64,000 bases of DNA. It comes from Hypericum androsaemum. Taxonomy: Eukaryota; Streptophyta; Magnoliopsida; Malpighiales; Hypericaceae. The notes beneath the pieces were generated by a model. It made no database searches. It saw only the letters and a list, made by a program, of their open reading frames with translations, and had not been told where the DNA came from. The translations under genes were made by a program, and so were the position numbers. Location of the stretch: the NCBI GenBank assembly GCA_963995505.1, contig OZ023186.1:7423814-7487813 (forward strand), given 5' to 3'. This document shows positions 1 to 10,792 of this stretch, piece by piece (position 1 is the first letter of the stretch; each line of letters opens with the position of its first letter).

Positions 1-243
1 ACCATTTTGCTTATTAACTTATTAATTAAGTTAAAAAGCCAAAAGTATAATGGTTATTTTCTAATGACATTTCGTGAAACTAAGTTTAATGAACCACTCA
101 TAAAACACTTTGTTGTATATTTTTGTGAGCATCTTTCACCAAGAAATAATTTTTTACCACGCCTGTGTTCCATGTTTGTTAATTTCATTATAATTACACA
201 TTTTCATATCTGTTTAGTGATTTGCTAAATAACTTTTTGACAG

Positions 244-2081
244 AAATAATATACCAACAATAGCTATAATGATTGGAGCGAGAAAAACTTTACTAATGGG
301 CACTTGCATACTTATCGTAAATCATCTTAGTGCGGTCATAATAGCGGCCACCAAACTTGAGGTAAGGTCTTAACTTCACTATGTTTTGTCTTATAATCAT
401 TTCTTCTTTGTGCTAGAGACTTTTAAGCTATGTTTATTGAGGTAACTTATAACTAATTAGAGCCTAACAAGAGAGTACATTAACCAAATAGGCTCTTATT
501 ATGGTGGATGTATATATATGTATATATATATATATATATATGTATGTATATATATATATATATATATGTATGTATATATATATGATAACCTCAATCTCTT
601 TTTGCACAGGCTTTCAAAGGTCACATCATGATACCTGCACATATTTTCTCGATCTTTTACTTGCTTTATCAGGTATGAATGTTTAGGCTATCTACTCATT
701 TTATTTAAGATAGTATGTGAATTATACCTCCATCTCGAAGGAAAATTTTAAGCAGGAAAAGAAAAAGGAAGATTCATATGACCATAGTATAATTGCGGAT
801 TTCTTAAAAAATTTCATAAATAATAATTAGCACAAAGCTTCTTTTTTATGATGTGTACAATTATGTTACTCTTCGTGTTTAATAAAAAACGCGGCTTATT
901 ACTAGCTGAACTTTTGTAAAAAGGATTTTGAATATAACTTGTTATTTTGAGACAATTATATCCCATTTTCTCAAATGTTTCATGGCATATCTAGTTTAGG
1001 TAAGTATTACTTAAGTTTGATATAATTATTGAATTTTCACATGCACTTCTACTTTTCTCTTGATCTTGATGTTAGACTTGGAAGATGGACAGAGCAAACT
1101 ATGAAATGGTAACTTCTATCATTTTACTCTAGAGTAAACAAAGTTAATTTCTCGTACATATGATATTTGAATGAATATTTATAGAAATTTAAGAGTGTAA
1201 GTGCAACTTTCCCCATTTTTTAATTTCAAAATTATGATAATATTAAATAAATACAAATTTTATTAATCAAATGAAAGAAATTACGGGCTTGAGCACCCAT
1301 ATAAGACAGTACTCCCTCATAATCTCAACTTTAAGTAGGTATTCAAACTACTCCCTCATATAAGACAGTACGAAGTTACAGCCACAAACTCAATAAAAAA
1401 TACTCTATTGTTATAAAATTTAGTGGAAAAAACTAACGACAAAAAAAAGAGTGCAAATTATGGGAAGATGCAAATTCCCATGAAATGGAAAAACAAAAAC
1501 AAAAAAACTAAGTCAAGCCGTTACGTTGAAAAGTCAACCCACCACAACACTAAACACAGTCCCTCGCAGCGAGCAACCACCGCTCCCGACGAAGTGGACA
1601 GAAGCTTTGGACGCTTTTCGCCCCGTCCAACACCTTCACGCGACAAAGAGGACATAAAGTTGTCACCTCTCGCCACGACCAAAGCAACACGACACTAACT
1701 GGGCAAAATTTTTCACCCCTTTTGGCACCAATCAGACCAACCCTTTGTATGGTATATGGTATATGTATCTTAGTATGAAATTGTCATCGTTCGAAAGTAT
1801 ATTCACAATAATTTTAAATGATTGATTGTTCAATAAGGGATCAATGCTACACTGAGTGAACTAGATAATACATTTAATGTAACTTGAGTTGATCTAATTT
1901 ATTGCATGATTTCAACAATTATTATGATAACATATCAACAATTCAAAGTTTGTATTATTGATAAAACATGTATATTCCAAACGTATTTATGATTTTTTTT
2001 CCGCAGGTACAAAACAAGCAGAGTTATCTTGGTTTTGCTCGCAACTATTTAGCCCACTTAATCCTACTTCCTTTCATCTAG
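244..2081 (+). CDS. UbiA aromatic prenyltransferase, copy 1, last four exons only
   Basis: These are the 3' exons of a second prenyltransferase gene, recognised by comparison with the complete copy at 48327-53907. Exons are 244-361, 610-672, 1076-1108 and 2007-2081. Each has exactly the length and phase of exons 7-10 of the complete copy (118, 63, 33 and 75 nt), with GT-AG borders. The peptides match in order: NNIPTIAIMIGARKTLL, then a segment with MIPAH, then TWKMDRANYEM, then a C-terminus ending HLILLPFI and a TAG stop. About half the residues differ from the downstream copy, so the duplication is not recent. The exon carrying the second aspartate-rich motif (exon 6) lies upstream of the window, because intron 6 exceeds 1 kb in the other copy. 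All visible exons are open, so the gene may be functional, but nothing can be said of its first six exons. The first intron shown holds a (TA)n microsatellite. Confidence 0.85.
511..584. repeat. (TA)n/(TATG)n microsatellite
   Basis: About 74 bp of TA repeats broken by TATG units. It lies in the intron between exons 7 and 8 of prenyltransferase copy 1. Confidence 0.95.
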
Positions 2082-2461
2082 AAATCTCGACAGCATATAT
2101 GTATGTGAACGTCGCTAGTTGGTAACCATTGTCAAGTTTCAATTGCTACTTGTTTCAAGTTATGGCTTTTTTCTCTCAACTTTTATTGTCGGCTCATTTT
2201 CTGTTCTACTGTAATGCATTGCCATTTTACCTATGTACCTTTGTTGTTTTACTGTTTATCCTCAGAAATCTGAGTGTGTTTGTAGTGGAACCTAACATTT
2301 GTTGTGATATAATTAGATATATAGGTCAATTATATCTTGATTATCAAACAAAGTATGATAGTTGAAAATTGTTGTAAGGATAGGAAACTAATCCATAGCC
2401 ATTCCTTAATTACATAACCCAACAATCACTGATAACATTTTTTTATATTCCGTATGAGAAA
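2082..2461. other. 3' flank of prenyltransferase copy 1, no gene seen
   Basis: AT-rich sequence after the TAG stop of copy 1. It presumably holds the 3' UTR. I see no convincing coding sequence or repeat border. Confidence 0.4.
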
Positions 2462-2905
2462 ATCTGGGGCATTGCACCACCGGTCATCTCGATGGAGCTT
2501 TGACAAATCATCCACAACATTATTACCTTTCCCGAAGATGTGCGATACTTGAAACTCCACCCTCGCTATCTTGCCTTGAACTAAGAGCCATCAATTCCTG
2601 AATTTCCATGTCATCTTCTGTCGCCTATCCTGAAATAAAGAGAGCACATAGGCGGAATCAGTTTCAAACCATAATCGATACCATCCCCGGGCATAGCGAT
2701 CTCCACTGCTACCAACGATGCGCATAGCTCAGCCTCAAAAGCGAAAGAAACTCCCATCTTTTTCACAAAGCATCCCTGCACAAAGCCCCTGCAAGTCCGG
2801 AAAATGCATGATGCTGTCGGCAAACGAAGGGAACCGTTGTCAACTCGAGCACATGAAATATGCAAATAAATATTGTCAACTCGAGCACTTGTATTTAACC
2901 ACACT
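2462..2905 (-). pseudogene. LINE RNase H domain remnant
   Basis: The minus-strand frame 2611-2904 and its continuation past a stop to about 2462 read like the RNase H domain at the 3' end of plant LINE ORF2. Visible pieces are GIFRNCRG-like 'CIFRTCRGFVQGCF', then 'FAFEAELCA' (holding the catalytic glutamate), and after the stop 'VEFQVSHIFGKGNNVVDDLSK', which matches the usual HI.REGN.VADALSK ending. At least one in-frame stop and the lack of any RT domain make it a dead fragment. Confidence 0.7.
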
Positions 2906-3637
2906 GAACTAATGAACCATCAACAACAGACTATCCCTAGAAATTCTCATGCCAAGTCAATTTCACAATTCAAATCCAGCCCACAAATTAAAGTAGTTCC
3001 TTATAATTTTATTATTCAGAAAGCGGTGAAGACCACTAGAGACTCAACATCAATAAGCACAAGGCGTGACTGGATATTAAGGCACTTATAATGCTATTTA
3101 ACTTGGCCTCATCCCAAAATATTTTAGGTTAGCATAGTTAGCACTCAAACTTGCATGGCACTTGGGACTTCACTCTTAGATGTCAATAGGCTGGCTTACA
3201 ACTTTTCATTACTCCAATTATGCACCTACAATGATCCTCAAACTTCATCCTAGTCAGGTCGGAGGCAATATCAACTCCAATTGTTTACCTGACTACCGCC
3301 CTTACGCCAACATTCATGCACAATTCCATCTTTACATTCCACCTTTACATTCTACATTCCACATTTCAATTTTCCTTCATTTCTTTCACAACCCTTAAAA
3401 ATATTTCTTTCCTTTCAAAACTTAGAAGCGCATCAAGTTTTTTTATACCCCACTCGGTTAATCCTCACGCAAGTCAGCTAAAATATATTTATGATACAGG
3501 CAGGGGTTGGTTATTACAGTCGTGCCACCCGAATTCTCTTAAGTGTTATATCAGTCTTGTACAATAGTGGTCGCTTAATTCAATTATGAGATTTTTGCAA
3601 AGCAAGAACTATTTCTTAATATGGGCTTTATCTTATC
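2906..3637. other. Unassigned intergenic stretch
   Basis: No convincing coding sequence. Short pyrimidine-rich runs occur around 3340-3440. The border with the copia element at 3638 is marked by the target duplication TTATC at 3633-3637. Confidence 0.4.
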
Positions 3638-3922
3638 TGTTATGAATTCAACAACTTAGAGAATAAGACGCGCAAAGAACACGGACACAAGAGTTAACGT
3701 CGTTCGGCCTAATACCTACATCCACGAAGAGAAAGGAGAACTTTTATTGATAAGTTTCTGAACCACAAAGTCATACAAAAAACCTAGGGTAACATGTCTT
3801 TATATAGATACAAACCCTTGGTGTACAAATAACCTATCTAGGTCAGATTAGGAGTCCAAAACCTAGTCAAAATAGGAATAGGAATAGGAAATAAATCTTT
3901 CCTATTTCTCGCCATCCCAACA
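3638..3922 (-). repeat. Family T LTR, 3' LTR of copy A
   Basis: 285-bp LTR homologous to the 283-bp LTRs at 20081-20363 and 21743-22025. It begins TGTTATGAATTC and ends CATCCCAACA. The TATATAGA-type stretch near 3802 is shared by all copies. Confidence 0.85.
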
Positions 3923-4286
3923 ATCTCCACCTTGGCGAGAAATTATCTCGTGGAAGAACCATGAAGCTTCACCCGAACTTCAACAAACTCCACCTTGACA
4001 AAACACCGCCCCATAAAGAACCATGAGATCTTGCAAAACCAATCTGACTCCACCGTCTCCATCTCAGACCATAGATAACTGCATCAATAAGACTATCTCA
4101 ACTTTCTCTTCACCATTTGTTCAATCACTTGTAGCCAACCCCCAAACTCGAGCTTCTGAGCTTGCTTGGCCTATTTCCTCCAATCTCCATTGAACTCCAA
4201 CTAGCAAGTCCACCTGCTGAAGTAACCTTGCGACTAATAGACACGCCCTCTATTTTTTGGTCAGCCCCATGCTCCGCAACCTCGAA

Positions 4287-5285
4287 CTATTTTTCTGCTG
4301 GACCTTCTTGCCTTAAACCAATACTACATGTCATAGCATACAAAGGGCAACCTTTTGTTCCAACAAGTAGAACCCTCGACATGCCTCGAACTCCATCATT
4401 CGGCCTTGAGTGAGATACCTGATCTGCGCGTGGTGTTAACATCGACTTCGTATTCCCTATGCAAAACCTATCCAACACCTTTGATGTGCACTTCCCTTTA
4501 GACAACCATAGCGGGGCCCAGCTAACAATGCTTCTCCGAGACAACCATGGCTCTTTGCCAATCATGCCTCCACGAAACAACCATAGCTCACTATCCATGT
4601 CTCTACGAATCCCAACTCTACTCAAACCATTCATGTCAAGCCTTTGCTCCCTCATACGAACCAACCTCATATGACCTGAGCTTTTGCCAACTCCTTCAGA
4701 CCCATTGATGTGACTCCATCTACAATAATGTGCCTCACTAACTTGTAGGTATTTCCTTTCACCCTTCATCCCTACCATCACATCCTTCTCCACCTTCATT
4801 AGCATACCTTTATAACTATCACTGTTATAATTCAAGGTCCCTAATAAAAAGAGATTACCAGGATGCATTGGACTTGATAAGATAGAAAGCCAGTCACCAT
4901 CCGACCCGTCTGAATATGTGGCCATGGTTGTGGATGCCAATCCCTCCTCGTTGTCTTGATCCCTAGTTCGTCCTGGATAGTCCCCTTCATGTGCCCTTCT
5001 CCGCACTTGAAACCACTTCCATTGAATTTCTTTGACTCCGACCTGGATCCTCTTCCACAACCCAGCTGGTGGCTCCTCATCATCCGCCAAGCACAAGCAA
5101 ATCTTCGCTACCGCCTTGGCCTCGAACTCTTCCCACTCTTGCTCCTCTATCTTCTCAGGCTTCTTCCCTGAGAGCGCGATGACCATCCCTTGTTACACGA
5201 GGAGATTCTTGACACGCCTTTGCCATAATCTGAAATTAGATGAACCATCGAACTTCATAAGAGCAAACTTCGTACCGTCCGACAT
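4287..5285 (-). pseudogene. Chimeric gag / pre-integrase / RT-tail ORF of family T copy A
   Basis: Reading from the minus-strand ATG at 5285, the product starts like a copia gag (MSDGTKFALMKFDGS, then FRLWQRCV). It meets one stop just before 5186, where the downstream copy has CAG. The remaining 299 codons are open. Segments recognisable in order: gag helix region (EEQEWEEFEAKAVAKI); a piece matching the protease/GAG-pre-integrase boundary (LGTLNYNSDSY, MKGERKYLQV, SGHMRLVRMREQRLDMNGLS); then a tail matching the last part of copia reverse transcriptase (KVLDRFCIGNTKS, MSRVLLVGTKGCPLYAM). The zinc knuckle, integrase and most of RT are absent. The element therefore looks like an internally deleted copia that must be mobilised in trans. 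Confidence 0.7.
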
Positions 5286-5312
5286 CCTCCAACTTTAGCT
5301 CTTGATACCACT

Positions 5313-5513
5313 TATTATGAATTCAGCAACTTAGAGAACAAGATGCGCAAAGAACACAGACACAAGAGTTAACGTGGTTCGGCCTAATGCCTATATCTAC
5401 GAAGAGAAAGGAGAACTTTTATTGATGAGTTTCTGAGCCACAAAGCCATACAAAAAACCTAGGGTAATATGTCTTTATATAGATACAAACCCTTGGTGTA
5501 CAAGTAACCTATT
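5313..5513 (-). repeat. Family T LTR, truncated inner copy
   Basis: The first about 200 bp of the LTR, beginning TATTATGAATTC (TG changed to TA) directly after the primer-binding site. It stops at '...AAGTAACCTATTTCTCG', where the sequence jumps into internal-region homology (near 4250). Confidence 0.8.
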
Positions 5514-6007
5514 TCTCGATCAGCCCCATGCTCTGCAACCTCTAACTGCTTTTCTGCTAGACCTTCTTGCCTCAAACCAATGCTACATGTCATAGCATAC
5601 AAAGGGAAAACTTTTGTTCCACCAAGTAGAACTCTCGACATGCCTCGAACTCCATCATTCAACTTTGAGTGAGATACTCGATCCGCGCTAGGTGTTAACG
5701 ATGGCTTCGCATTCCCCATGCAAAACCTACCCAACACCTTTGTCATGCACTTTCCTTTAGACAACCATAGCAGGGCCCAGCTAACAATGCTTCTCCGAGA
5801 TAACCATGGCTCCTTGCCAACCATGCCTCCACAAAATAACCATAGCTCGCTATCCATGTCTCCGCAAATCCCAACTCTACTCAAACCATTCATGTCAAGC
5901 CTTTGCTCCCTCATACGAACCAACCTCATATGACCTGAGCTTTTGCCAACTCCTTCAGACCCATTGATGTGACTCCATCTACAATAATGTGCCTCACTAA
6001 CTTGTAG
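5514..6007 (-). pseudogene. Partial second internal region of family T
   Basis: About 494 bp homologous to 4250-4748. On the minus strand it encodes the pre-integrase (HMRLVRMREQRLDMNGLS) and RT-tail (KVLGRFCMGNAKPS, MSRVLLGGTKVFPLYAM) segments. It is more similar to the young copy at 20566-21249 in some words than to its own neighbour. Confidence 0.75.
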
Positions 6008-6192
6008 GAACTTTTATTGATGAGTTTCTGAGCCACAAAGCCATACAAAAAACTTAAGGTAACATGTCTTTATATAGATACAAACTCTTGGTGTACAAGT
6101 AACCTATCTAGGTCAGATTAGGAGTCCAAAATCTAGTCAGAATATGAATAGGAATAGGAAATAAATCTTTCCTATTTCTCGCCATCCCAACA
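6008..6192 (-). repeat. Family T LTR, truncated outer copy
   Basis: The last about 185 bp of the LTR, from GAACTTTTATTGATG to CATCCCAACA. It is joined directly to the internal fragment and followed by the target duplication TTATC. Confidence 0.8.
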
Positions 6193-6816
6193 TTATCCTT
6201 GCTAATTTCATCTTGGCATGAGTTTTCCTAAGGATATTAAGTTACTAAGTGGTCAAAAATTTAAGGTTGCAAGTTCAAGTAGGAGGTCGACTCGACACGC
6301 AAAACACACTAACATTTCAACTAATTATCCCCACACTTAGAAAATAACATGTCCTCATGGTGTATGTTGACTCTAAACATGACATGGATAACACAAAATA
6401 AAAAAATAAACATACCAGTACCTTCCTACATAACGACACTCAGAAAATAACATGTCCTTATGGTGTAGGTTGGCCTAAAAAAATAAATAAAATAAAATAC
6501 ACAAGATATAACAAGCACGAGAAAATAAAATACAATAAATAAATAAAATAAAACAAATGAGTTTAGGATTCAAGGGCTCCCTCGGGTGTTGTGTCATCTG
6601 CTGTAGGGGGCGATAGCTCACATCCGGACTTTGCGAAATTGGAGTGAAAGAAAAATAATCGGACTATGAATTTGGAAGGACGAGAATAAGCTTGATGTTC
6701 CTGTAAAAAGATTAATTAAATTAAGCATAACATGAGTTTAAATATATAGCAATGGACGAAGAGAATGATGGAGAGGAAGAGTCCAAATTCTCTTTCAATC
6801 TGGAGGAGTCCAATTC

Positions 6817-6979
6817 GGGTTGGATTCAGTGGGGACAAGATTTATCCCCACTGAAACGGATCAAGGTTTTGGATTTTCAGACACGGTTTTTTATGACTGT
6901 CAGATTTGTAGACACGATTTTTAATGAAATCTGATAGTTTAAATAAAATCCCCTCTTTGTCCCCACTCAATCCAAAATC
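6817..6979. repeat. Possible small MITE
   Basis: An inverted pair reads TTGGATTCAGTGGGGACAAG (about 6821-6840) and, on the other strand from about 6972, TTGGATTGAGTGGGGACAAA. TCCAATT occurs just outside both ends and could be a target duplication. The size of about 165 bp fits a MITE. I cannot place it in a superfamily. Confidence 0.45.
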
Positions 6980-7764
6980 CAATTATGACTATAATTCTCG
7001 AACATGGAAAACTCTCTCGGCTTGAGCTTGGAGTCAGCGGCTTTTTCAGTTGTGTCTGGAGCGTGGAAGCTCGCGCTGTTCAGATTGGAGGAAAAAAAAT
7101 TGATCTCGCAGCGGGAAGACTTGGTCGAGGCAAGTAAATCTTTGTCGAGCCGAGAAGAGACAAAAATCTCTGTACTCTTCGTCGCGAGCAGGCTTTGTCT
7201 CTTTGAGAAAATCTGGGAAAATGACATTTTCTCATTCCGTGATGGCCTCGGTCTGCGCGAGTAGGACCTAAACTTGCTGTTCCCTATGTGACGTGAATTA
7301 CTTGCTTGCTGCGGACTTTTTTTTCATTTTTTTCCTCGTGGCACGCTTATCTGATCGCTGTGAAAAGCAACTACAGCTACTGGTTACTTCGTCGCGAGTT
7401 GCCTCCATCGGCGCGAGAAGTCGGGAACAATCCCTGCTCACTTTGTGGCGTGGAAATTTTCTTGCCACGGTTTGCCACTATTTTTTTTTGTTTCTTGCAA
7501 AATCAAAGAGAAATAGAACTCAGGTCTACTAAAAATTAAAAATCCTAATAAAAATAAAAATAAGAAAATTAAAAAAAATTGGGTTACCTCCCAATAAGCG
7601 CTAATTTAACGTCATTAGCTAGACACATTTTTGCTCTTTCAACCAGAATTAAATATGTGATTTTGGTCCCGTACCTTCATCTTGATTCTTGAAAATTGTA
7701 TGATCTTCCTCTTTACTCTTTGTGCCTTGTCATCCTCTTTCACTATATCTAGCACGTAAACATG

Positions 7765-8100
7765 CTAATATTGATATGAAAACATGCTATCTATATTAGT
7801 ACTACCAACTTGAACTTCAAATTCAAGATGTAATTTTGTTGGCGGAATCATAGGTAGCACGATCTCCGGTGGCTTCTCGATGTGCTGTGACACCACAATC
7901 TCCACACTTTCAACCTGTTCCTTTTTGAGGTCCACATCGTCTTCTATGTGCTTAATCCCAGCCTTTACCTCTTGCAATTTAATCTCCTCTTCAAGATTCA
8001 CCATCTCCTCTATGTCTTTGATATCAATCATCTCTTCTTTTACCTCAAGTTTCACTATCTCCTCTTTCTCATCCTTCTCAAAGTTTAAGTCTGTTAGCCT
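7765..8100 (-). pseudogene. Glu/Lys/Ile-rich ORF of an Athila/Tat-type element
   Basis: An acidic open frame with words such as EVKEEMIDIKDIEEMVN and HIEKPPEIVLPMIPP. I recall the latter style from the 3' internal part of Athila/Tat-type elements, where it has no known function. The frame nominally runs on to 8217, but the part beyond 8101 lies in the adjoining LTR, so the true border is 8101/8102. Confidence 0.45.
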
Positions 8101-8101
8101 T

Positions 8102-9608
8102 TGATGAGTGTGAAAATACTCTATCATCCATGTATGTTTTAGTGTCGATTTTCCATTGTTTCTAGTGTTTTTGTGTGTTATATATCCTTGTATTATTATA
8201 TATTGTGCTTTGAACATTTTAGTGTAGTTCTTGTGGTTTTTATTACTTTTCGTTCATGTTTATTACTAGGAGACTATATGGTGATGCGAGGAGGATATTG
8301 GTGCACTTTGGAGCGTGTCATAGGCGATCGGATCAGCCGGGACAATTGGCGTTTTACGAGACCCAAGAAAGCATGGAGCAAAACTGACCCCTTGCAACTC
8401 AAATACCGATAACTTTCTTATCCGAAGTCCAATGGAGGCAAGCAAGGTGGCGCTAGAAAGAAGACATCCGGAGCTACAGCTTTGTCTTCATGGGCTTCTT
8501 CAGATTCGGAGTCCAAGTGGGAGGAAAATCACGTCCAAAGTTGACCTTCGAATCTGCCAACAAATCTGACGAGTGGGCCAAATTTTAGGATTTGTTTTGG
8601 GCCCATTTTTGGGCATGAATAGTGAATTTCGTGGCTGGCACTTCCGAAGCCAAAAACTTGTATAAATAGCTTCCTTGGCTTATTTTAGAAGAAAAGAACT
8701 TTTAGCCTTAGACTTTTAGATATTTTGCTAAAAACACTCACCTACTCCCCCACTAACTTTCTCTTCTTTGGAGAAAAAGCTTGGCTCTCCATTGTGGGAT
8801 CTAAGAAGCCATTGTTGAAGCTTGTGTAGGGAACTTGAAGAAAGAATATTGGATGCTTGAAGACCATCTTGAGCTTTCTCTTACTCTCTCTTTTAATGTT
8901 CTTGCTTTGCTTGCTTTGTTCAATGGATGTGTTGAGTTGTTTGGTGAATATGTGTGAGTAGTTGATTAGTGAGTTTGGTGCCTTGATGGCACCTACTTAG
9001 GCAATAGTTTAGGGGGTTAATATGCCTAGGTATGTATACTAGTTAATAAGCTTAATGCTTAATCTTGATTGATCGCCTTGATTATGAACATGGTTAATGT
9101 TAATTGCCAAAAGGGGTTAGGATTAACGGACCATTTAACTAGTTGAGTAGAAACCTATTGATGAGAGATCAACTTAGGTGACTAGTTGTCCAAAGGATGG
9201 TAATTATAGTTGGTGATTAGTTAGATTAGATGGCTAATTTATCGCGAGAGCGTGGTTAGTTCATCTAAGTCTAGTTAAGAATCGATTTAGACTAGTTTGT
9301 CGCGAGAGCATTGATTAGTTGCCTTCGAAACATCCGGACCATATCATGAACTTAATAAACCCCATAAGCCATTTGGTTATTTAGGTTGTCATTGGTACCA
9401 AGCTCACTCTTGTTTTAAGTATTTAAACCATCGTCTTGTTTAGTTACAATTTTATTTCAAGTAACATATTGTGTTTGGAATTGATAACTCCATTTCTTAT
9501 TGTCCTAAACTAGTGGTAAAGTCGAGTTTGCGGCCTAGCTTAGTCCTTGTGGGACGACAATCCCTTACTTACTCATTATTACAAGAGGGGTGAAAATCTT
9601 TCCTTTCA
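8102..9608 (+). repeat. 5' LTR of the Athila-type element
   Basis: Starts TGATGAGTGTG, as do other LTRs of this type in the window (13780, 29276). It ends TTTCA directly before the primer-binding site. Length is 1507 bp. A TATA box (TATAAATAG) lies at 8661-8669 and marks the likely U3/R region. Confidence 0.75.
8661..8669 (+). promoter_or_regulatory. LTR TATA box
   Basis: TATAAATAG within the 5' LTR, about 950 bp before the primer-binding site. It is the best candidate for the retrotransposon promoter. Confidence 0.5.
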
Positions 9609-9610
9609 AT

Positions 9611-9628
9611 TGGCGCCGTTGCCGGGGA
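9611..9628 (+). other. Primer-binding site, tRNA-Asp type
   Basis: TGGCGCCGTTGCCGGGGA lies two bases after the LTR end. This is the primer site used by Athila/Tat-type elements. Confidence 0.85.
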
Positions 9629-9746
9629 TTAAGTACTACACGCTTAATTTGGCTTACGAACTTGGATTGGGATATTTTTTTTTGTTTACTTGGTTACTGT
9701 TACTTAGTGCCTTTGTTGTTTGTCTTACAAGGTACTTATTTGTAGC

Positions 9747-10664
9747 ATGCGGTCAACTCGCTCAACGAACAACATTCCGATCGGGGTAGACGTTGACATT
9801 GGATACTTGGAAAGGGTATTGCGAAAAGAGAGAAGGACACAAGCAAGGATGAATCAACAACCTCATGTGCAAGAAGCTCCACAAGGAGCTCTGCAAGGCG
9901 ATGCGCAAGGAGTTGGAGTTCCTCGAAGGTCTCTCATGGACTATGCTAGGCCCACCTTGAGAGGGGCAATGTCTGGAGTTCCTAGGCCTGCTATTCAAGC
10001 TAACACCTTCGAGATCAAGCCAGCGGTGATTCACATGCTCCAAGCTTCGGTCCAATTCTATGGATTACCGAATGGAGATCCCAACGACCATATTGCTAAT
10101 TTTTTGGAGATAGCCGACACCTTCAAGCACAATGGAGCTACCGACGATGCTGTGAAGCTGAGGTTGTTCCCATTTACCTTGAAGGACAAAGCAAAGATAT
10201 GGTATAAGGATCTGGTTGGGACAACAATTACGACATGGGAAGAGATAGCTAATGCCTTCTTTGACAAGTATTTTCCCTTCTCCAAGACAAATAGACTCGT
10301 GAAGGACATTAACAACTTCCAACAATTCGCGAATGAGTCGTTGAGTGAAGCTTGGGAGAGATTCAAGAGATTACAAAGGAGTTGTCCACACCACAATATA
10401 TCAGAGGAGTCTTTACTCCAAACTTTTTACTTTGGTCTTGGACCCTCTACAAGGGGGACGGTTGATGCTGCCTCTAATGGATCCTTTTTGAGAAGAGAGA
10501 GAGATGATGCCTACCACATCGTGGAAGAATTAGCAGCTACAAACATCCCTATGGCAAATGAGAGAGGAAGACAACATATTAGCCAGCAAAAGGGAGTGAT
10601 TCATGTTGATGTTGCCTCCTCTATTCAAGCCCAATGGATCCTTTTTGAGAAGAGAGAGAGATGA
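9747..10664 (+). pseudogene. Athila-type gag, N-terminal part
   Basis: ATG at 9747 (MRSTRSTNNIPIG) opens a gag with the retrotransposon gag core: FEIKPAVIHMLQ, PNDHIANFLEI, LRLFPFTLKDKAKIWYKDL, WEEIANAFFDKYFP and SLSEAWERFKRLQRSCPHHN. The reading frame leaves the gag path near 10636, where a 157-bp tandem duplication shifts it by one base; it stops at 10664. The rest of gag continues in another frame from the second repeat unit. Confidence 0.85.
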
Positions 10665-10792
10665 TGCCTACCACATCGTGGAAGAATTAGCAGCTACAAA
10701 CATCCCTATGGCAAATGAGAGAGGAAGACAACATATTAGCCAGCAAAAGGGAGTGATTGATGTTGATGTTGCCTCCTCTATTCAAGCCCAAT
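10479..10792 (+). repeat. 157-bp tandem duplication inside gag
   Basis: Two head-to-tail units, 10479-10635 and 10636-10792, both starting GGATCCTTTTTGAG and ending ATTCAAGCCCAAT. I see one mismatch (GATTCATG versus GATTGATG). Since 157 is not a multiple of three, the duplication breaks the gag frame. Confidence 0.95.

Larger units (their letters stand above)
3638..6192 (-). mobile_element. Rearranged non-autonomous Ty1/copia element (family T), copy A
   Basis: The unit starts at a TGTTATG LTR end and finishes at ...CCCAACA. It is flanked by the 5-bp direct repeat TTATC (3633-3637 and 6193-6197). Inside, in order: a full LTR (3638-3922); an internal region on the minus strand (3923-5312) ending in a primer-binding site that reads AGTGGTATCAAGAGC on the minus strand, close to the usual initiator-Met site; an LTR piece (5313-5513); a second, partial internal region (5514-6007); and an LTR piece (6008-6192). 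The outer ends belong to one insertion. The inner structure looks like a tandem LTR-int-LTR-int-LTR that lost two segments. Confidence 0.85.
6230..8101 (-). mobile_element. Athila/Tat-type 3' internal region, decayed
   Basis: On the minus strand this carries hallmarks of the 3' non-coding end of Athila/Tat-type elements: a line reading like 'ATTGGGAGGTAACCCAA' (complement near 7580-7600), and a polypurine-like tract reading TAAGTGTGGGGATAATTAG (complement of 6330-6350) next to a possible LTR start near 6317. The upstream part includes a 150-codon frame (7765-8217). An Athila-type LTR in the opposite orientation begins at 8102, so this piece seems to have been cut by that insertion. The stretch 6200-7540 otherwise holds no gene I recognise. 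Confidence 0.5.

Noticed and set aside
1298..1371. Two copies of CATATAAGACAGTAC with ACTCCCTC, reminiscent of Stowaway-type MITE ends
   Set aside because: The copies are in direct, not inverted, orientation and no TA target duplication or second end was found.
1423..1698. 91-codon plus-strand open frame rich in Lys and Thr
   Set aside because: It lies inside the last intron of prenyltransferase copy 1 and has low-complexity composition with no recognisable motif.
7004..7264. 86-codon open frame starting MENSLGLSLESAAF
   Set aside because: It overlaps an opposing frame of the same length and shows no family resemblance; it is more likely chance within retrotransposon non-coding DNA.
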